DNA of 64,000 bases from Saccharomyces uvarum (taxonomy: Eukaryota > Ascomycota > Saccharomycetes > Saccharomycetales > Saccharomycetaceae), in assembly GCA_947243795.1 (NCBI GenBank), contig OX365931.1, positions 372,001 through 436,000 on the forward strand, written 5' to 3'. A model generated the notes under the pieces. The model had not been told where the DNA came from and searched no databases. It worked only from the letters and a program-made list of their open reading frames with translations. The position numbers and the translations under genes are program-made. Positions 38,651 to 49,197 of the stretch are shown here, piece by piece (within the stretch, counting starts at the first letter, position 1; each line of letters begins with the position of its first letter).

Positions 38651-39586
38651 ATGACTGCAAATACAACACCGAATGTCCTGAGATTGTTCTTGTTGAGGCA
38701 TGGGCAAAGTGAATTGAACCATGAGAATATCTTTTGCGGTTGGATTGATGCTAAATTGACTGAAAAAGGTATAGAGCAAGCTCGTCATTCAGCTGAATTG
38801 ATTAAGCAGTATTGCGAGACGAATCGCTTGGACTTGCCCCAGATTGGTTACACTTCGCGCTTGATCAGAACGCAACAAACTATAGAAACGATGTGCGAAG
38901 AGTTCGGGTTAGAACCGCAATTGCAAGTTGTCTATGACTTTAATAAAGTCGAACTTGGAAGTAAATTTGGTGGTGACAAAAAAGATACTACAAAAATCCC
39001 GATTCTTCAAACTTGGAGGTTAAACGAGCGTCACTATGGTTCTTGGCAAGGCCAAAGGAAACCAAATATCTTAGAAGAATACGGTAAGGAAAAATACATG
39101 TTTATTAGAAGAGATTACCAAGGTAAGCCCCCACCAGTAGACCTAGACCGTGAAATGATCCAACAAGAGAACGAGAAGGGTTCTTCCACCGGATACGAAT
39201 TCAAAGAACCAAACAGAGAGGCCAAATATGAACTGGAATGTAGCAATCATGACATCGTCTTACCAGACTCCGAATCTCTTCGCGAGGTTGTTTATAGATT
39301 GAACCCATTTTTACAGAACGTCATACTAAAATTAGCTACCCAATATGATGAATCATCCTGCCTACTCGTGGGCCATGGAAGCTCAGTAAGATCGCTTTTG
39401 AAGATTCTAGAAGGAATATCGGACGATGACATCAAAAATGTCGATATTCCAAACGGAATTCCATTGGTTGTTGAATTGGATAAGAATGATGGTCTTAAGT
39501 TCATCAGGAAATTTTATTTGGATCCTGAATCGGCCAAAATTAATGCTGAAAAAGTTCGTAATGAAGGTTTCGAAAAAAACCCCTAA
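38651..39586 (+). CDS. GPM2: Gpm2, phosphoglycerate mutase-like protein
   Basis: 311 residues, the S. cerevisiae length. It is a member of the histidine phosphatase superfamily, related to the glycolytic Gpm1 but with inserts. In S. cerevisiae it is regarded as a minor or non-functional homologue. The phospho-histidine motif is LLRHGQSELNHENIFCGWID at residues 15-34. LNERHYGSWQGQRKP near 125 and the second His in LLVGHGSSVRSLLK near 240 complete the site. Compared with Gpm1 there are extra residues after FNKVELGSKFG and in the DREMIQQENEKGSS region. It lies divergent from nothing; GPD1 upstream is on the same strand. Confidence 0.94.
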   Translation: MTANTTPNVLRLFLLRHGQSELNHENIFCGWIDAKLTEKGIEQARHSAELIKQYCETNRLDLPQIGYTSRLIRTQQTIETMCEEFGLEPQLQVVYDFNKVELGSKFGGDKKDTTKIPILQTWRLNERHYGSWQGQRKPNILEEYGKEKYMFIRRDYQGKPPPVDLDREMIQQENEKGSSTGYEFKEPNREAKYELECSNHDIVLPDSESLREVVYRLNPFLQNVILKLATQYDESSCLLVGHGSSVRSLLKILEGISDDDIKNVDIPNGIPLVVELDKNDGLKFIRKFYLDPESAKINAEKVRNEGFEKNP

Positions 39587-39733
39587 TTAAATAGACAAAA
39601 TATACGTGTATGTATATCCCCAAATAGAAACGGATAGTAATGAAAAACAAATAGAAATCTTAAGTATCTAAATATAGTACTTTGAAAAATGTAGTATTTA
39701 TAATAACATTTAAAAATGCAGGTGTATGGATAT

Positions 39734-39772
<39 letters not shown>

Positions 39773-39852
39773 ATACTAATGTGTAGATGTAATTTCTGTT
39801 TTAAGTGTGCTTTATTTTTTATCCTCGTAATTGTCATAATGTAAACCTCAAA
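39587..39852. other. Convergent GPM2/RPN4 3' region with (AT)n
   Basis: 266 AT-rich bases between convergent stops, including an AT dinucleotide run at 39742-39768. Expected to carry both polyadenylation sites. Confidence 0.55.
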
Positions 39853-41460
39853 TTAACCCATAACGTAACCAATATTAGCCTTAGCAAATTTCGTAACTTC
39901 TTGACGTTGTTCCAATGATAAGTCTTCATGCTTTGATTTTATATGCCTCGTTAAAGCGTCTAATCTAGAAAATGTCTTCTGATAACCTTCCGATCCCAGA
40001 ATCTTTATACATTCAGAGCAACGGAATACGATCTTCCTCTTGGCATGAATAGTATTTTGGTGCCTTGTCAAGTCGTATGATCTTGAAAATTGTGCACCAC
40101 ATGGTTCATTACTAATAAGATTCATGATTTGGCAGGTAAATATTTCGTTATTACCGTCTGAAGACGACGCATGTGCCGATGGTGATGTGGTTGTAGAACC
40201 TGGGTTCGAGCTGAATGGTGTAGGATGAGACGATAGATGTTTTTTTGTATAGTTGATTAGTTTCCTCCTACTAGTGTTAGAATTCGACACGGACGAAGTC
40301 GGTTTTTTTATTCTTTCCACCGTAGTGTTTTCGTTATTGCTGTTAGTGCCACCACTATTATTAAACGACTTTGTTGATTTCCTTCTAGTAGTAGCAGTGT
40401 TAGACGGTACCTTTACCGGAGTTGATGGAGACGATAATCTTTCAAAGTCAATGGTATTCTTATTGAGGACAAAACTTTGTTTCCTTTTGTTCTTTAGAAG
40501 AGAAATATCATATAAATCATCTTCGTCAAGAAGATCGTTATCTTCCTCCTCCTCACCTTCCTCGACGTTTTCATTTTCTTGTTCGTCTAACGTATTTTTG
40601 AGTGTGATGTTGGTTATGTCATCTGTATTAGAATCAACGTAACTGTATTCATTAAATACATGACCAGCACTCTTGATATGATTCATTTTATGATCGGCAC
40701 CAAATATCGATACTGGTGTGACGTCTAATGGCAAAAGAATTTCTTCCTGTTGTTGCAAACGATCTTCCTCTTCGATTTCGTCTTCTTCATCGTCACTGAT
40801 ATCATCATCATCAGAGTCAAATTCGTTATTGAAGATGGTTCTTGCGTCTTCATTATTGATTGCAACGTTATTGTCTTGGAGAGACCATTGCATCTTTGGA
40901 TTATAATTGTCTTCATAAAATAGCACTTCTTCGTCATTACCATATAGATTGTCACCGTTATCAAAAAAATCATTGGAGATCTTGACATCGTAATTGAATG
41001 TATTTCGCGTCGGCACATAAGGTTCTGAGACTTTCATTATATTCTTCAAATCAACTGTTTTTTGCAATGGAGTTTCATTGGCAACCTTGCTCTCATTTGG
41101 TATGAGATGCACGTTATTACCAACAACCTGCTTGTCATTTGCTGTTGCTTCACCGTTTGTAAGCGAGGTAGTGGTAGTTAAAGTGGGATCTGCATATTTG
41201 TTAAAAATTGGGAAATGGTAAGTTTGCTGTGGAGGCAGAGAAGCTGTATTAGACTCATTCTGCTGTTGGAATGGGGCGTTCCACGTAAAATTGTTGTTTT
41301 CCTTGTTGCTGTTCACCAGTTTGTATGGGGTGATGCTAGCATTTGGATGATAGTTTTGGTAGTGACCCGCGAACTGGTTGTGTGCCGGATTGGTATGGTA
41401 CAGCTCGTCTTCCAGAATATCTGTTAAAGTTCTTTTCAGGCTCAGTTCTGTAGAGGCCAT
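39853..41460 (-). CDS. RPN4: Rpn4, transcription activator of proteasome genes
   Basis: 535 residues (531 in S. cerevisiae). Rpn4 binds the PACE element (GGTGGCAAA) upstream of proteasome genes. It is itself destroyed by the proteasome, giving a feedback loop. Residues 1-150 are the Asn/Gln-rich degron and activation region. Very acidic stretches lie near 215-235 (SDDDDISDDEEDEIEEEDRL) and 290-315. Two C-terminal zinc fingers start at CQIMNLISNEPCGAQFSRSY (near 450) and CSECIKILGSEGYQKTFSRL (near 485), each completed by HxxxxH. Its last gene in the group, RPT2, lies just outside the window. The start MASTELSLKRTLTDI is unambiguous. Confidence 0.96.
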   Translation of the reverse strand: MASTELSLKRTLTDILEDELYHTNPAHNQFAGHYQNYHPNASITPYKLVNSNKENNNFTWNAPFQQQNESNTASLPPQQTYHFPIFNKYADPTLTTTTSLTNGEATANDKQVVGNNVHLIPNESKVANETPLQKTVDLKNIMKVSEPYVPTRNTFNYDVKISNDFFDNGDNLYGNDEEVLFYEDNYNPKMQWSLQDNNVAINNEDARTIFNNEFDSDDDDISDDEEDEIEEEDRLQQQEEILLPLDVTPVSIFGADHKMNHIKSAGHVFNEYSYVDSNTDDITNITLKNTLDEQENENVEEGEEEEDNDLLDEDDLYDISLLKNKRKQSFVLNKNTIDFERLSSPSTPVKVPSNTATTRRKSTKSFNNSGGTNSNNENTTVERIKKPTSSVSNSNTSRRKLINYTKKHLSSHPTPFSSNPGSTTTSPSAHASSSDGNNEIFTCQIMNLISNEPCGAQFSRSYDLTRHQNTIHAKRKIVFRCSECIKILGSEGYQKTFSRLDALTRHIKSKHEDLSLEQRQEVTKFAKANIGYVMG

Positions 41461-42424
41461 GATTGCTTAGGAATTCTGAAAAACCCTTAAAAATTGTTCA
41501 GTAACTATTAGTGATATTTAATGTTAGTTAAATTAAAAGCGGTGTTCTTCCTTGAGAAAAAGGGAGAACGAAACGATGCTGATCTGGACCTTTAAATATT
41601 TCACGAAACAAGAAGAAGAAAGCGTTTGAAATCTATCCTTTACTTTATCAGAAATAAAACCTCCTCTCCTAAACGATATAAAAAAAACCCCCGAGTGAGA
41701 TAGGTTGCTCATCCCGGGCTTTCCCTCAAATATGGGCTTCGAACTATTCTTTCCTTATATAGAATCGCTCTCCTCAACAAGTTTCGCAGAGGCAGAACTT
41801 TCTAGAACCATCACTTTGGACGGTCATTAGTAATAGCCGTCACGTGATCAGTTCCACGGAATGGAGTTCGCTGGGGGGAGGGGACTTTCTCCTCATGAAT
41901 CCCACGGAAATAACTTTACTGGGAAAAGTGACGGTAATGGGATGAGGGAGACTATTGATCCTTTGGTAAGAAGATCAGAGGATTTTCCGGCGGATGGTGT
42001 TGGGCGCATACGTAGTGGTAGTTCCTCATCTACGCCTTCACGGTGAAATGACACCGTGGCCTCGATGAGCCTGCTAGTCCTGGGATATACGGAGAGGGTG
42101 TTTTTTGACACGGTATACCTTTGAAAATTTATAACACAACTAAACTATATTGATGATTTTCGCTAACGCTTTTCTTTTTTTCTTGTTTGATTTGTGCCTT
42201 TATTTCTCAAGCCTTGAAATTGGTTTTGGAGGCAGCATGTGCATTTCACCTCTTGGCATTACGTGTTGAAATATTTGAACAAAAATTAAATGAAAATGAT
42301 TAATACTATACTATTGAAGTGAGATATGTTCTCTAATTAAAGAAAAGAAGATAAATAAAAGTCGCACTACAATAAATACGATACGATACAATACAATACA
42401 AAGAAAAGGAAATGAAGTAGGACG
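41461..42424 (-). promoter_or_regulatory. RPN4 promoter with stress-factor sites
   Basis: The spacer between RPN4 (minus) and OSH2 3' end. From the gene outward it holds a perfect three-unit heat-shock element AGAACTTTCTAGAAC (41794-41808), a Yap1-type TTAGTAA (41827-41833), an E-box CACGTG (41841-41846) and a Pdr1/Pdr3 element TCCACGGA (41853-41860). A related CCCACGGAA follows near 41901. Hsf1, Yap1 and Pdr1/3 control of RPN4 is established in S. cerevisiae, and all three site types survive here within 70 bases. An open frame at 41861-42046 in this region has no domain. Confidence 0.85.
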
Positions 42425-45400
42425 CTAAAATATATCACCACAATCTTTCAAATCATGATCTTTTCTCTTCACCCAATATTTTCCTGTATATTTCCAATAT
42501 TTGGTTTTTGTGATAGGATGAGTCTCCTTAACAAACCACTGCGGATGATATTCAACGTTTCCTTCCTCCCTCTTCTTGCGTGCTGCTCTTTGCTTCTCCT
42601 CAACCCTGAATTTCTCATCACCGGCATCGTCATAACGTCCATCTTCCATAGCCCTCTGATCTGGTCTTAAACGTGTATCTGTAGGAGCTAACCATGGAAG
42701 TAAATGCGGTTGTGGGGCATTCAAAGTTATCGCAAAAGGGGTCAAATTGAATGGCTCCTCAGGACGGTCATTTGCCTTCCATATTAGGAATTTTGTCCCG
42801 TCGTTTGTTGGCCCATTCCCTGATGATGCCGCGGTTTTGGTCTTCTCCAACGAGAGGTCACTATCCTTCACTACTTTCTTAGCAAACACAGCCTCATTCC
42901 AATGACCTCCAAGTATCCATGTTTTCTGTTTCTTTTTGTTGTAGACTTCACCTGTGATCTCATATGCTCCTGATGACCTCCAACCCCTTGCTTTGAAATA
43001 CAACTTACAGTGATCACCCGTTGTATGATTGACAACATTCACCTCACCATGGTTATCAACCTGAGGGTTGCCAACAAGAATACCTATAACTGTGTTATTT
43101 GGTTTCTTCCAAGTATACAACTCTTCTTTGTCATTATTATCAGGACGCAGCTTGATGTTCCATAGACCCAAATGCTTAACATTGAAAGATCTACCATTGA
43201 ATTTTGTATCAACGAACGACTCACCCCAGAAATCCCATCTTGGAGATTCTGTCCATGTCGCAGAGATAGGCGGATGATGAGAAACTTGCTCAGTGAAAAA
43301 TCTATATTGTTTGTCTTGTCGAGAATATTCAAAAGTTTCGCCCAACAGTGGGTTAAAGGGTTTTGCAACTCTCTTGGTGGTAGAGGCGTACGAAGATGCT
43401 GTAAAGGCGGCCACATATAGAGTTCTCAAAGACGAATCCTCAAACGCTGCAGCTTGATCCAAGAGTTCAGTATATTCCAAATCTTCTGCAACTCTTTGTA
43501 GAAGAGATGTAGGTTCATTGAAAGTAACAGGTAAGGTCATTCTTGTCATATCTTTGCCCACCATGGACTTCAACACAGCCCAAAGACTAATTTTGGGTCG
43601 TTCATCCTTATCCATGGACAGTCTTTTTCTAACACCATCTTCATAGCCAAGATAGGACCCCTCTTTGAGTAAATACTCTTCTTTTCTCTTTTGTACTGTG
43701 GTGACTGCAACACTATTTCTTTTAGTAGTAAAGGAGGATGCTACCTCTTTGGTTTTTTCCATCACTTGACTTTCCTTGTCTTTTTCTTTGACGTCCTTCG
43801 ATGATTGTTCAGTTTTTCCTTCCTCTTCTGGCGCTATATTATCTTGTTTTCCGAACTTTTGGCTTGTTTTTTCATTCTTTATTTCCGTTTTCCCGTCTTC
43901 GTCCTCAAGATCTTGGCTTTCGTTAGCCACTTCATTTGGAACGAGTGGAAGGGCATGCTTAGGAGCTGTTGCCATTGAGGTTTCCGGATGAGCCTCTGTT
44001 AATTCTGCCACTTCATCAGCTAATTCTGCAGCGTCATAAAACTCATCGGCATCAGACGCTTCATCTTCTTCCTTAGTAGCACTAATGAATTTTGCAATTT
44101 GACCCAGTGTACTTGCAGTTGTATTTGATTCCCGTTCTTCGTCAAATTCCAAGTTTTCTTTTCTATTAACGGAGGTCTGTGATTCTAGCAGTTTCTTTTG
44201 GAACATCTTTTTCAAACCTCTTCTTTCTTTATCAATCGAAGCCAGGCGTTCGGTTTTGTTAGACAACTCGATTTCTAGCTCTTTGACAGATTGTATCCAA
44301 ACGTTGTTGACATCGCCTTGTTTAGAAACCATGCCTACCAATCTTTTATCTCTTTTAGAAGTCAAATTTTTCAATTTAGCAAAGATAGTTGATGTGTTGG
44401 TAAGACTTCTCTTTACTGTAAGCCAAACTTCGGGACTCGGCTCCTCTTGATCAACCAATTCAATTAAAGAGCTCAACTCAATACTGATTGCCTGTTCATA
44501 CATGTCAAGTTTCTCTTTATACGGCCCATATTGTGCTTTTATGTATTCTTCATCACGATCGAAGTTTATTCCAAGATCCTCTTCATCGTCATCTGAATTT
44601 TCTTCGTCACCTTCAAAATTTTCAATAAAGTTATTGTCACTTAAGGAAGTACTAGACCCTGCTGCTGTATTAGCTTGGCTCATATTAACGCTATTGTTAT
44701 TTGTGTTGTTACCACTATTTAGAGGCCTGTCTACAGGGCTTGTTACGCCTGAAGCACTTCGGATACTTCTATTGCTTTTTGAGGTGTTATTACTTTGAAT
44801 CCTTTGCAATACAGAACCTGTGTGAACTACCATAGGAGCTTTACTACCATCAAATCGATTTTCAATCATTTTACTGACAAAGCGCTTACCTGATTCGGTT
44901 AAATTTTCGTTCAATTGTATTTCGTTAGATGCTACAGATAGGTTATTGTTTGGTCTCTGGTACAGACTAGTAGAGGAAGGTTGAATCGATTCCTTATGCA
45001 AAGCGTGTTGATGGTATTGCGAGGCTTCAGGAAGAGAGTTTTGTGTTTTGGAATGCGATATCAGTGCCGGTGATTGGTTTTTTATAGCCAACGATGGTGG
45101 CACAGCTTTTTTTCTCTTTAACATCTCCTTGTCTTTGGCGAACCTAATAGCGCTTTGAATTTCACTGACCCATCTAGTAGTTTCGACAGGATGATTGCCC
45201 TTTAATCGCCATCTGGTAGTACCATTAACACCACCCAGTAACTCGAAGTTCAATTTCTCTGTAGAATCAATATGTAAACGACAAGTGGAAACTTTCAATA
45301 TACCACGAGGTTTATCAGTATGCGATTGGTCTTTGTAATATGACAGATTTCCGTCGCTAGTCAAAACAAACCAACGCAATTTGTAACCATGCGCAAAATT

Positions 45401-46303
45401 CGTCCACTTTTTTAGAAAACCCTTATATGTTGGAGGCTTGTTTAATGAAACATTTTCGTGAATAGCTTGTTCTTTCAAATTTTTTTCAAGTAGACTCTTC
45501 AATTTAATTTCAGGAGTAACCTTAACATCGTTAGAGGATTTAGCAGGCAATTTTACGTTTTTCACTAAATCCAAGGGTGATCTTCCTTTTGCATCCTTAA
45601 TTGTTGCTTCTGCACCATGTTCTATCAACCATTCACACATTTCAATGTCTTTGTTTTTTGAGTATTCATATAATAATGTCTTGCCAGTTTCAGGATCTAT
45701 GCCATTAATATCTAACAAATTCAAATTTCTTGGACTTTTCCAAATCAATTCCAATTTCGAAAAGTCTCTGTTATCAATGGCAGCTCTTAAAGAATGAACG
45801 GTTTCCATAAAATATTCGTCTCTTTTCAACTGTATCATTTGCGCTACATTCAAATCTTTGCACATATCTAAAGGTTGCAAATGAGCTTTATTCTTGATAC
45901 AATCATTAATAGATTTCTGGCTAAGAAGGAAGCTGATTACATCAGAACGGGATTGAGCAGCAGCTAGATGTAATGGTGTATTGCCGTTTTCATCCTGATA
46001 GTTCAAATCTAGGCAAATTTGACCGCTAGTTTTACTCGCCCTTTCGTCTTCATCAGTCTGGTCTACCCAATGGGCAACAATTTCCTTAATAAGGAGGATA
46101 GGAGCTACTCGGACAGCATAGTGTAGCATTAAATTAAGAACTTGTTGCACAGATGGGTCATCTATGGGCTGGAATTCGCTATTAATAAGAGTCTCCAACT
46201 GCTTAAAGTTCCCCTGGCCCAATGCTTCTAGTAGCTTTACTTTAAGCAAAGGTTTACTTACCTGGTTGGGACCTTCGACAATAGACTGTTCTTCACTAGA
46301 CAT
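42425..46303 (-). CDS. OSH2: Osh2, oxysterol-binding protein homologue
   Basis: 1292 residues (1283 in S. cerevisiae). Osh2 binds sterols and phosphoinositides and works at ER-plasma membrane contact sites. Domains in order: ankyrin repeats at about 50-260 (ENGNTPLHLAAAQSRSDVIS and KGRSPLDLVKN), PH domain at about 288-390 (YKGFLKKWTNFAHGYKLRWF), an FFAT motif EFYDAAE near 755 that binds the ER protein Scs2, and the ORD lipid-transfer domain at about 900-1270 with the signature EQVSHHPPISA near 1010. Osh2 and Swh1/Osh1 (chromosome I in S. cerevisiae) are duplicates from the whole-genome duplication. This matters because the relic upstream resembles the Swh1 neighbour YAT1. Confidence 0.97.
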   Translation of the reverse strand: MSSEEQSIVEGPNQVSKPLLKVKLLEALGQGNFKQLETLINSEFQPIDDPSVQQVLNLMLHYAVRVAPILLIKEIVAHWVDQTDEDERASKTSGQICLDLNYQDENGNTPLHLAAAQSRSDVISFLLSQKSINDCIKNKAHLQPLDMCKDLNVAQMIQLKRDEYFMETVHSLRAAIDNRDFSKLELIWKSPRNLNLLDINGIDPETGKTLLYEYSKNKDIEMCEWLIEHGAEATIKDAKGRSPLDLVKNVKLPAKSSNDVKVTPEIKLKSLLEKNLKEQAIHENVSLNKPPTYKGFLKKWTNFAHGYKLRWFVLTSDGNLSYYKDQSHTDKPRGILKVSTCRLHIDSTEKLNFELLGGVNGTTRWRLKGNHPVETTRWVSEIQSAIRFAKDKEMLKRKKAVPPSLAIKNQSPALISHSKTQNSLPEASQYHQHALHKESIQPSSTSLYQRPNNNLSVASNEIQLNENLTESGKRFVSKMIENRFDGSKAPMVVHTGSVLQRIQSNNTSKSNRSIRSASGVTSPVDRPLNSGNNTNNNSVNMSQANTAAGSSTSLSDNNFIENFEGDEENSDDDEEDLGINFDRDEEYIKAQYGPYKEKLDMYEQAISIELSSLIELVDQEEPSPEVWLTVKRSLTNTSTIFAKLKNLTSKRDKRLVGMVSKQGDVNNVWIQSVKELEIELSNKTERLASIDKERRGLKKMFQKKLLESQTSVNRKENLEFDEERESNTTASTLGQIAKFISATKEEDEASDADEFYDAAELADEVAELTEAHPETSMATAPKHALPLVPNEVANESQDLEDEDGKTEIKNEKTSQKFGKQDNIAPEEEGKTEQSSKDVKEKDKESQVMEKTKEVASSFTTKRNSVAVTTVQKRKEEYLLKEGSYLGYEDGVRKRLSMDKDERPKISLWAVLKSMVGKDMTRMTLPVTFNEPTSLLQRVAEDLEYTELLDQAAAFEDSSLRTLYVAAFTASSYASTTKRVAKPFNPLLGETFEYSRQDKQYRFFTEQVSHHPPISATWTESPRWDFWGESFVDTKFNGRSFNVKHLGLWNIKLRPDNNDKEELYTWKKPNNTVIGILVGNPQVDNHGEVNVVNHTTGDHCKLYFKARGWRSSGAYEITGEVYNKKKQKTWILGGHWNEAVFAKKVVKDSDLSLEKTKTAASSGNGPTNDGTKFLIWKANDRPEEPFNLTPFAITLNAPQPHLLPWLAPTDTRLRPDQRAMEDGRYDDAGDEKFRVEEKQRAARKKREEGNVEYHPQWFVKETHPITKTKYWKYTGKYWVKRKDHDLKDCGDIF

Positions 46304-47051
46304 ATCTTAAAGTTTTCAGTTAGATGGTTGTGATTATAGTTATGCTTATTAATGAAATTTACCAACAAAAAGGTTCTTTGGAGTGCTTGATGAACTCTCA
46401 CTCTTATAAAAAATAAAGCAATATCCGGTAAAAGATAATATATAGAGATCAGAACAAAATGTGATACACTTCAAAACAAAACAAAATCCAAAACAATCAG
46501 GATTCCGTTCCAACTTTCTTCCCCTGTTGTTGCACTTCTTTTACTTCTAGCGAACGATGCAACTAGAAGGCAAGTTTGAATCGGTTTTCATGTCGCTCCT
46601 CATTTAATCCTCGCCCCAAAGGGGGGAGGGAAGGGGCCTACCTTGTTAGACCGATCCAACAGGAGCGAAAAAGCCCTGATGTTCTGCCAAGGATAAAAAA
46701 GGAATAAAGGCTGTTGGTGAGCCTGGTTCACATATAATGGGAATAGAGCGTGCACCTCGAGGTATTCACTTTTAACTAATCGTCAACCTTCGTCTGTCTT
46801 GTTTGCTAAGAGAATACGCACCATTGTACTCGTTCGCGTCTTGTATTATAATGTATCTAGGTGTATATGTATATTTATTATCATCGATGTTGTATAAAAC
46901 CCCGTTATCTTGTTATTAGAAGATTTAGTTAAAAGATTAGGCTGGACTTCGGGTACAATATCCAGAATAACCTGGAATTACTTCAAGGGAATCTTGGCAT
47001 CTAGGTGCGATATACATAATCGGCGTCAGTGAGTAGTATTAGATGGGTTCT
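46304..47051 (-). promoter_or_regulatory. OSH2 promoter region
   Basis: 748 bases between the OSH2 start and the final stop of the YAT1-like relic. AGGGG stress-type elements occur at 46620-46624 and 46632-46636 in a purine-rich block. Nothing else recognised. Confidence 0.5.
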
Positions 47052-49197
47052 TCACACAGAAACATTAACATCGAGACAGCCATATCCGGACAACAAGAAA
47101 TCTAGAGCTTCGGTCTGACGCTGTGAGCAACCTGCAAACTCATCCGGACTCTACTTAGAAATAGGTTCATCACTGGGTATTCTTGATTCTTTCTGGAGAA
47201 TACGATCCATGACTACTAGCGCTTTCTCCATTAAAGACGCAAATCTATGCGTTTGCCTATGTTTGGAAGATACAACTATGGATATGGATTCTTCGCGAAT
47301 AACATAACCAATTCCAAATCCATTAGCTGTTACAAGTCCAAACCTGAAGCTTTTTAAACAAGTATTACCACAATTTGAAGTACTTAGGATATTCGTATTT
47401 AGAATACTCCAGGAGTTATCATGATATAATGGTGATAAAGGTAATTCGCCTTTAAACCATCCATTCCAGACACAGTACATTGCATACAAATGACGGTCTT
47501 GACCCAACCCCATGGAGCATTCTTTTGTAATCCAAGATTGTTCCTTGCACGATTGATGAAGTAGTTCAATTCTCTGCTCATCCATTAGAGTCTGGTCAAA
47601 CAAAGGCTTGACAAACATTTTAAATTATGGGGTGACTGTTCTGATAGCCTCAGTTCTGCCATTTTGGAAAGCCTTTGTCATAGCAGGTTTATAAGTGGTC
47701 TCAGGTTTACCATACAATGCATAGTATGCGATTTGGAATATCTGTTGCGTAAAGGCATCTGGCGAGCATTTGAAAATCGATTTTATGTGTCTGGCCCCAT
47801 ATTTTTTAAAATTTAAGGTAGCAAATTCATACTGGGAAATTAAATCTGATATTCTTGTTTCTGCAAAATGCAAAGAATTTAGTAAAAAATTATCAACTTT
47901 CCATTCAAGTTTTCTTGGGATTGTAATCAGGTTAGCGGTTGACTTGAATAGCGAGCTATTCTTGGCGTCATTGAAGATATCTAGCACATAGGGAGTGACA
48001 CCCCTTACAAAACTTAGGATAGAATCTGTATAAATATCAGAAGCTAATCTTAGAACTGTATGACCATCGACCCCGGTATGCTCGAAATTTACGCCTGCTT
48101 TCCCATCTTTTGTAACTATTAGTTGCAATTTGTCATACCAACGATTTAAGCAAGTGCCATGCTGCAAATTTAATGTAATCGGCATGTTGTTATGTAACAA
48201 TTTGGAGTTTAAATCGACATTCGAAGTGCCACATAGCATTGAATTCACCAGCTCATCTTCTTGCCCCTTCTCAAATGATACATCATCTAGACATATCACG
48301 AATAACGCACTTTGGATTAATTTCAGGTTCCTGCAATTAGTTGACTCTGGATCCTTAGATATGTAATCTCTTATGTTTGCGCACGCCCTTCTACTTTCTG
48401 TAGTGAAAACACCAAATGGAAAAGGCTTATTATCGTTCTGATGGTGTTTGTGGCGACGATGATGATGACGCTTGTAGGTTTTTTCATAGTCATTAATAAT
48501 TGAGTATAGATTCCATTCTAATTCCACAGATGTTGAAAAAATAGGTCAATTGTCAATATCCGGTACATCAAACCAATAGAATTGGGATTTATACACGACT
48601 ATGACGTGATGGGAAGTAGGGTCAGTCTGTAAATGGCACGACTCTTGGCCTGTACTAGGCGGTATTCTACTTGATCCGAACAATTTACCATATTGATCCA
48701 TAGACAATGGAATCTCACCACGAATGGTATCCGGTTTTAGTGTCCTACAACGAATTCTTTCAACGAACTTCAACATCGAAGTGACCAGTTTGGCACATCT
48801 TTTAATCTGTAAAGTATGCTCCCCCATATGGAGCAGATTTCGAATGGAAGGTGTGATTATTAATTATGGGGTCATCTTCCAATTTAAAGAAGGGATTAAC
48901 ATTCAGCACTACCGAGGCGTCGTATGACAGATAAGAATCATACCAAAATTGCTCAATATAAGAAGAATATGGGTTTTCTTTGGTGATTTGTGAGTCATAT
49001 TCCAGCAGTTTGTTATGTAAAGTTGCCATTAGCTTTAAATTTGTCGGCGATAAGACGGTCGATCTTGTCCTTTCATTTTGCAAGGCCTCCTGTAATGGCT
49101 CGATCCGGTCCAAATAACTTTGCAATGTATCTTTCAAGGGTGGAATAGGCAATCTTTTCAAGACTGGTGCATTTTGCGTTTGCGCCTTTAAAGCCAT
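47052..49197 (-). pseudogene. YAT1-like carnitine acetyltransferase pseudogene
   Basis: A full-length relic, about 715 codons, that aligns along its whole length with Yat1 (687 residues) as I remember it. Recognisable blocks in order: LKRLPIPPLKDTLQSYLDRI, SYIEQFWYDSYLSYDASVVL, SMDQYGKLFGSSRIPP, FYWFDVPDIDN, PFGVFTTESRRA, GTCLNRWYDKLQLIVTKDGK, the catalytic region NFEHTGVDGHTVLRLASDIY, NLITIPRKLEW, LSTSNCGNTCLKSFRFG and SSKHRQTHRFASLMEK. Similarity continues past the third stop to LLSGYGCLDVNVSV, which mirrors the Yat1 end LLSGYDYFDVSVSG. Four lesions: a +1 frameshift in a C5 run (48821-48825) and in-frame stops TGA (48546-48548), TAA (47625-47627, where Yat1 has Gln) and TAG (47151-47153). 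Otherwise the frame is open, so loss looks recent. Yat1 transfers acetyl groups to carnitine on the outer mitochondrial surface. It lies between ERP3 and OSH2 on their strand; in S. cerevisiae YAT1 lies upstream of SWH1, the OSH2 duplicate. I infer a lost ohnologue of YAT1. Confidence 0.93.

Noticed and set aside
47052-49197. The YAT1-like locus as a functional gene using frameshifting and read-through
   Set aside because: Three different stops plus a frameshift without any slippery or read-through context are better explained by gene death.
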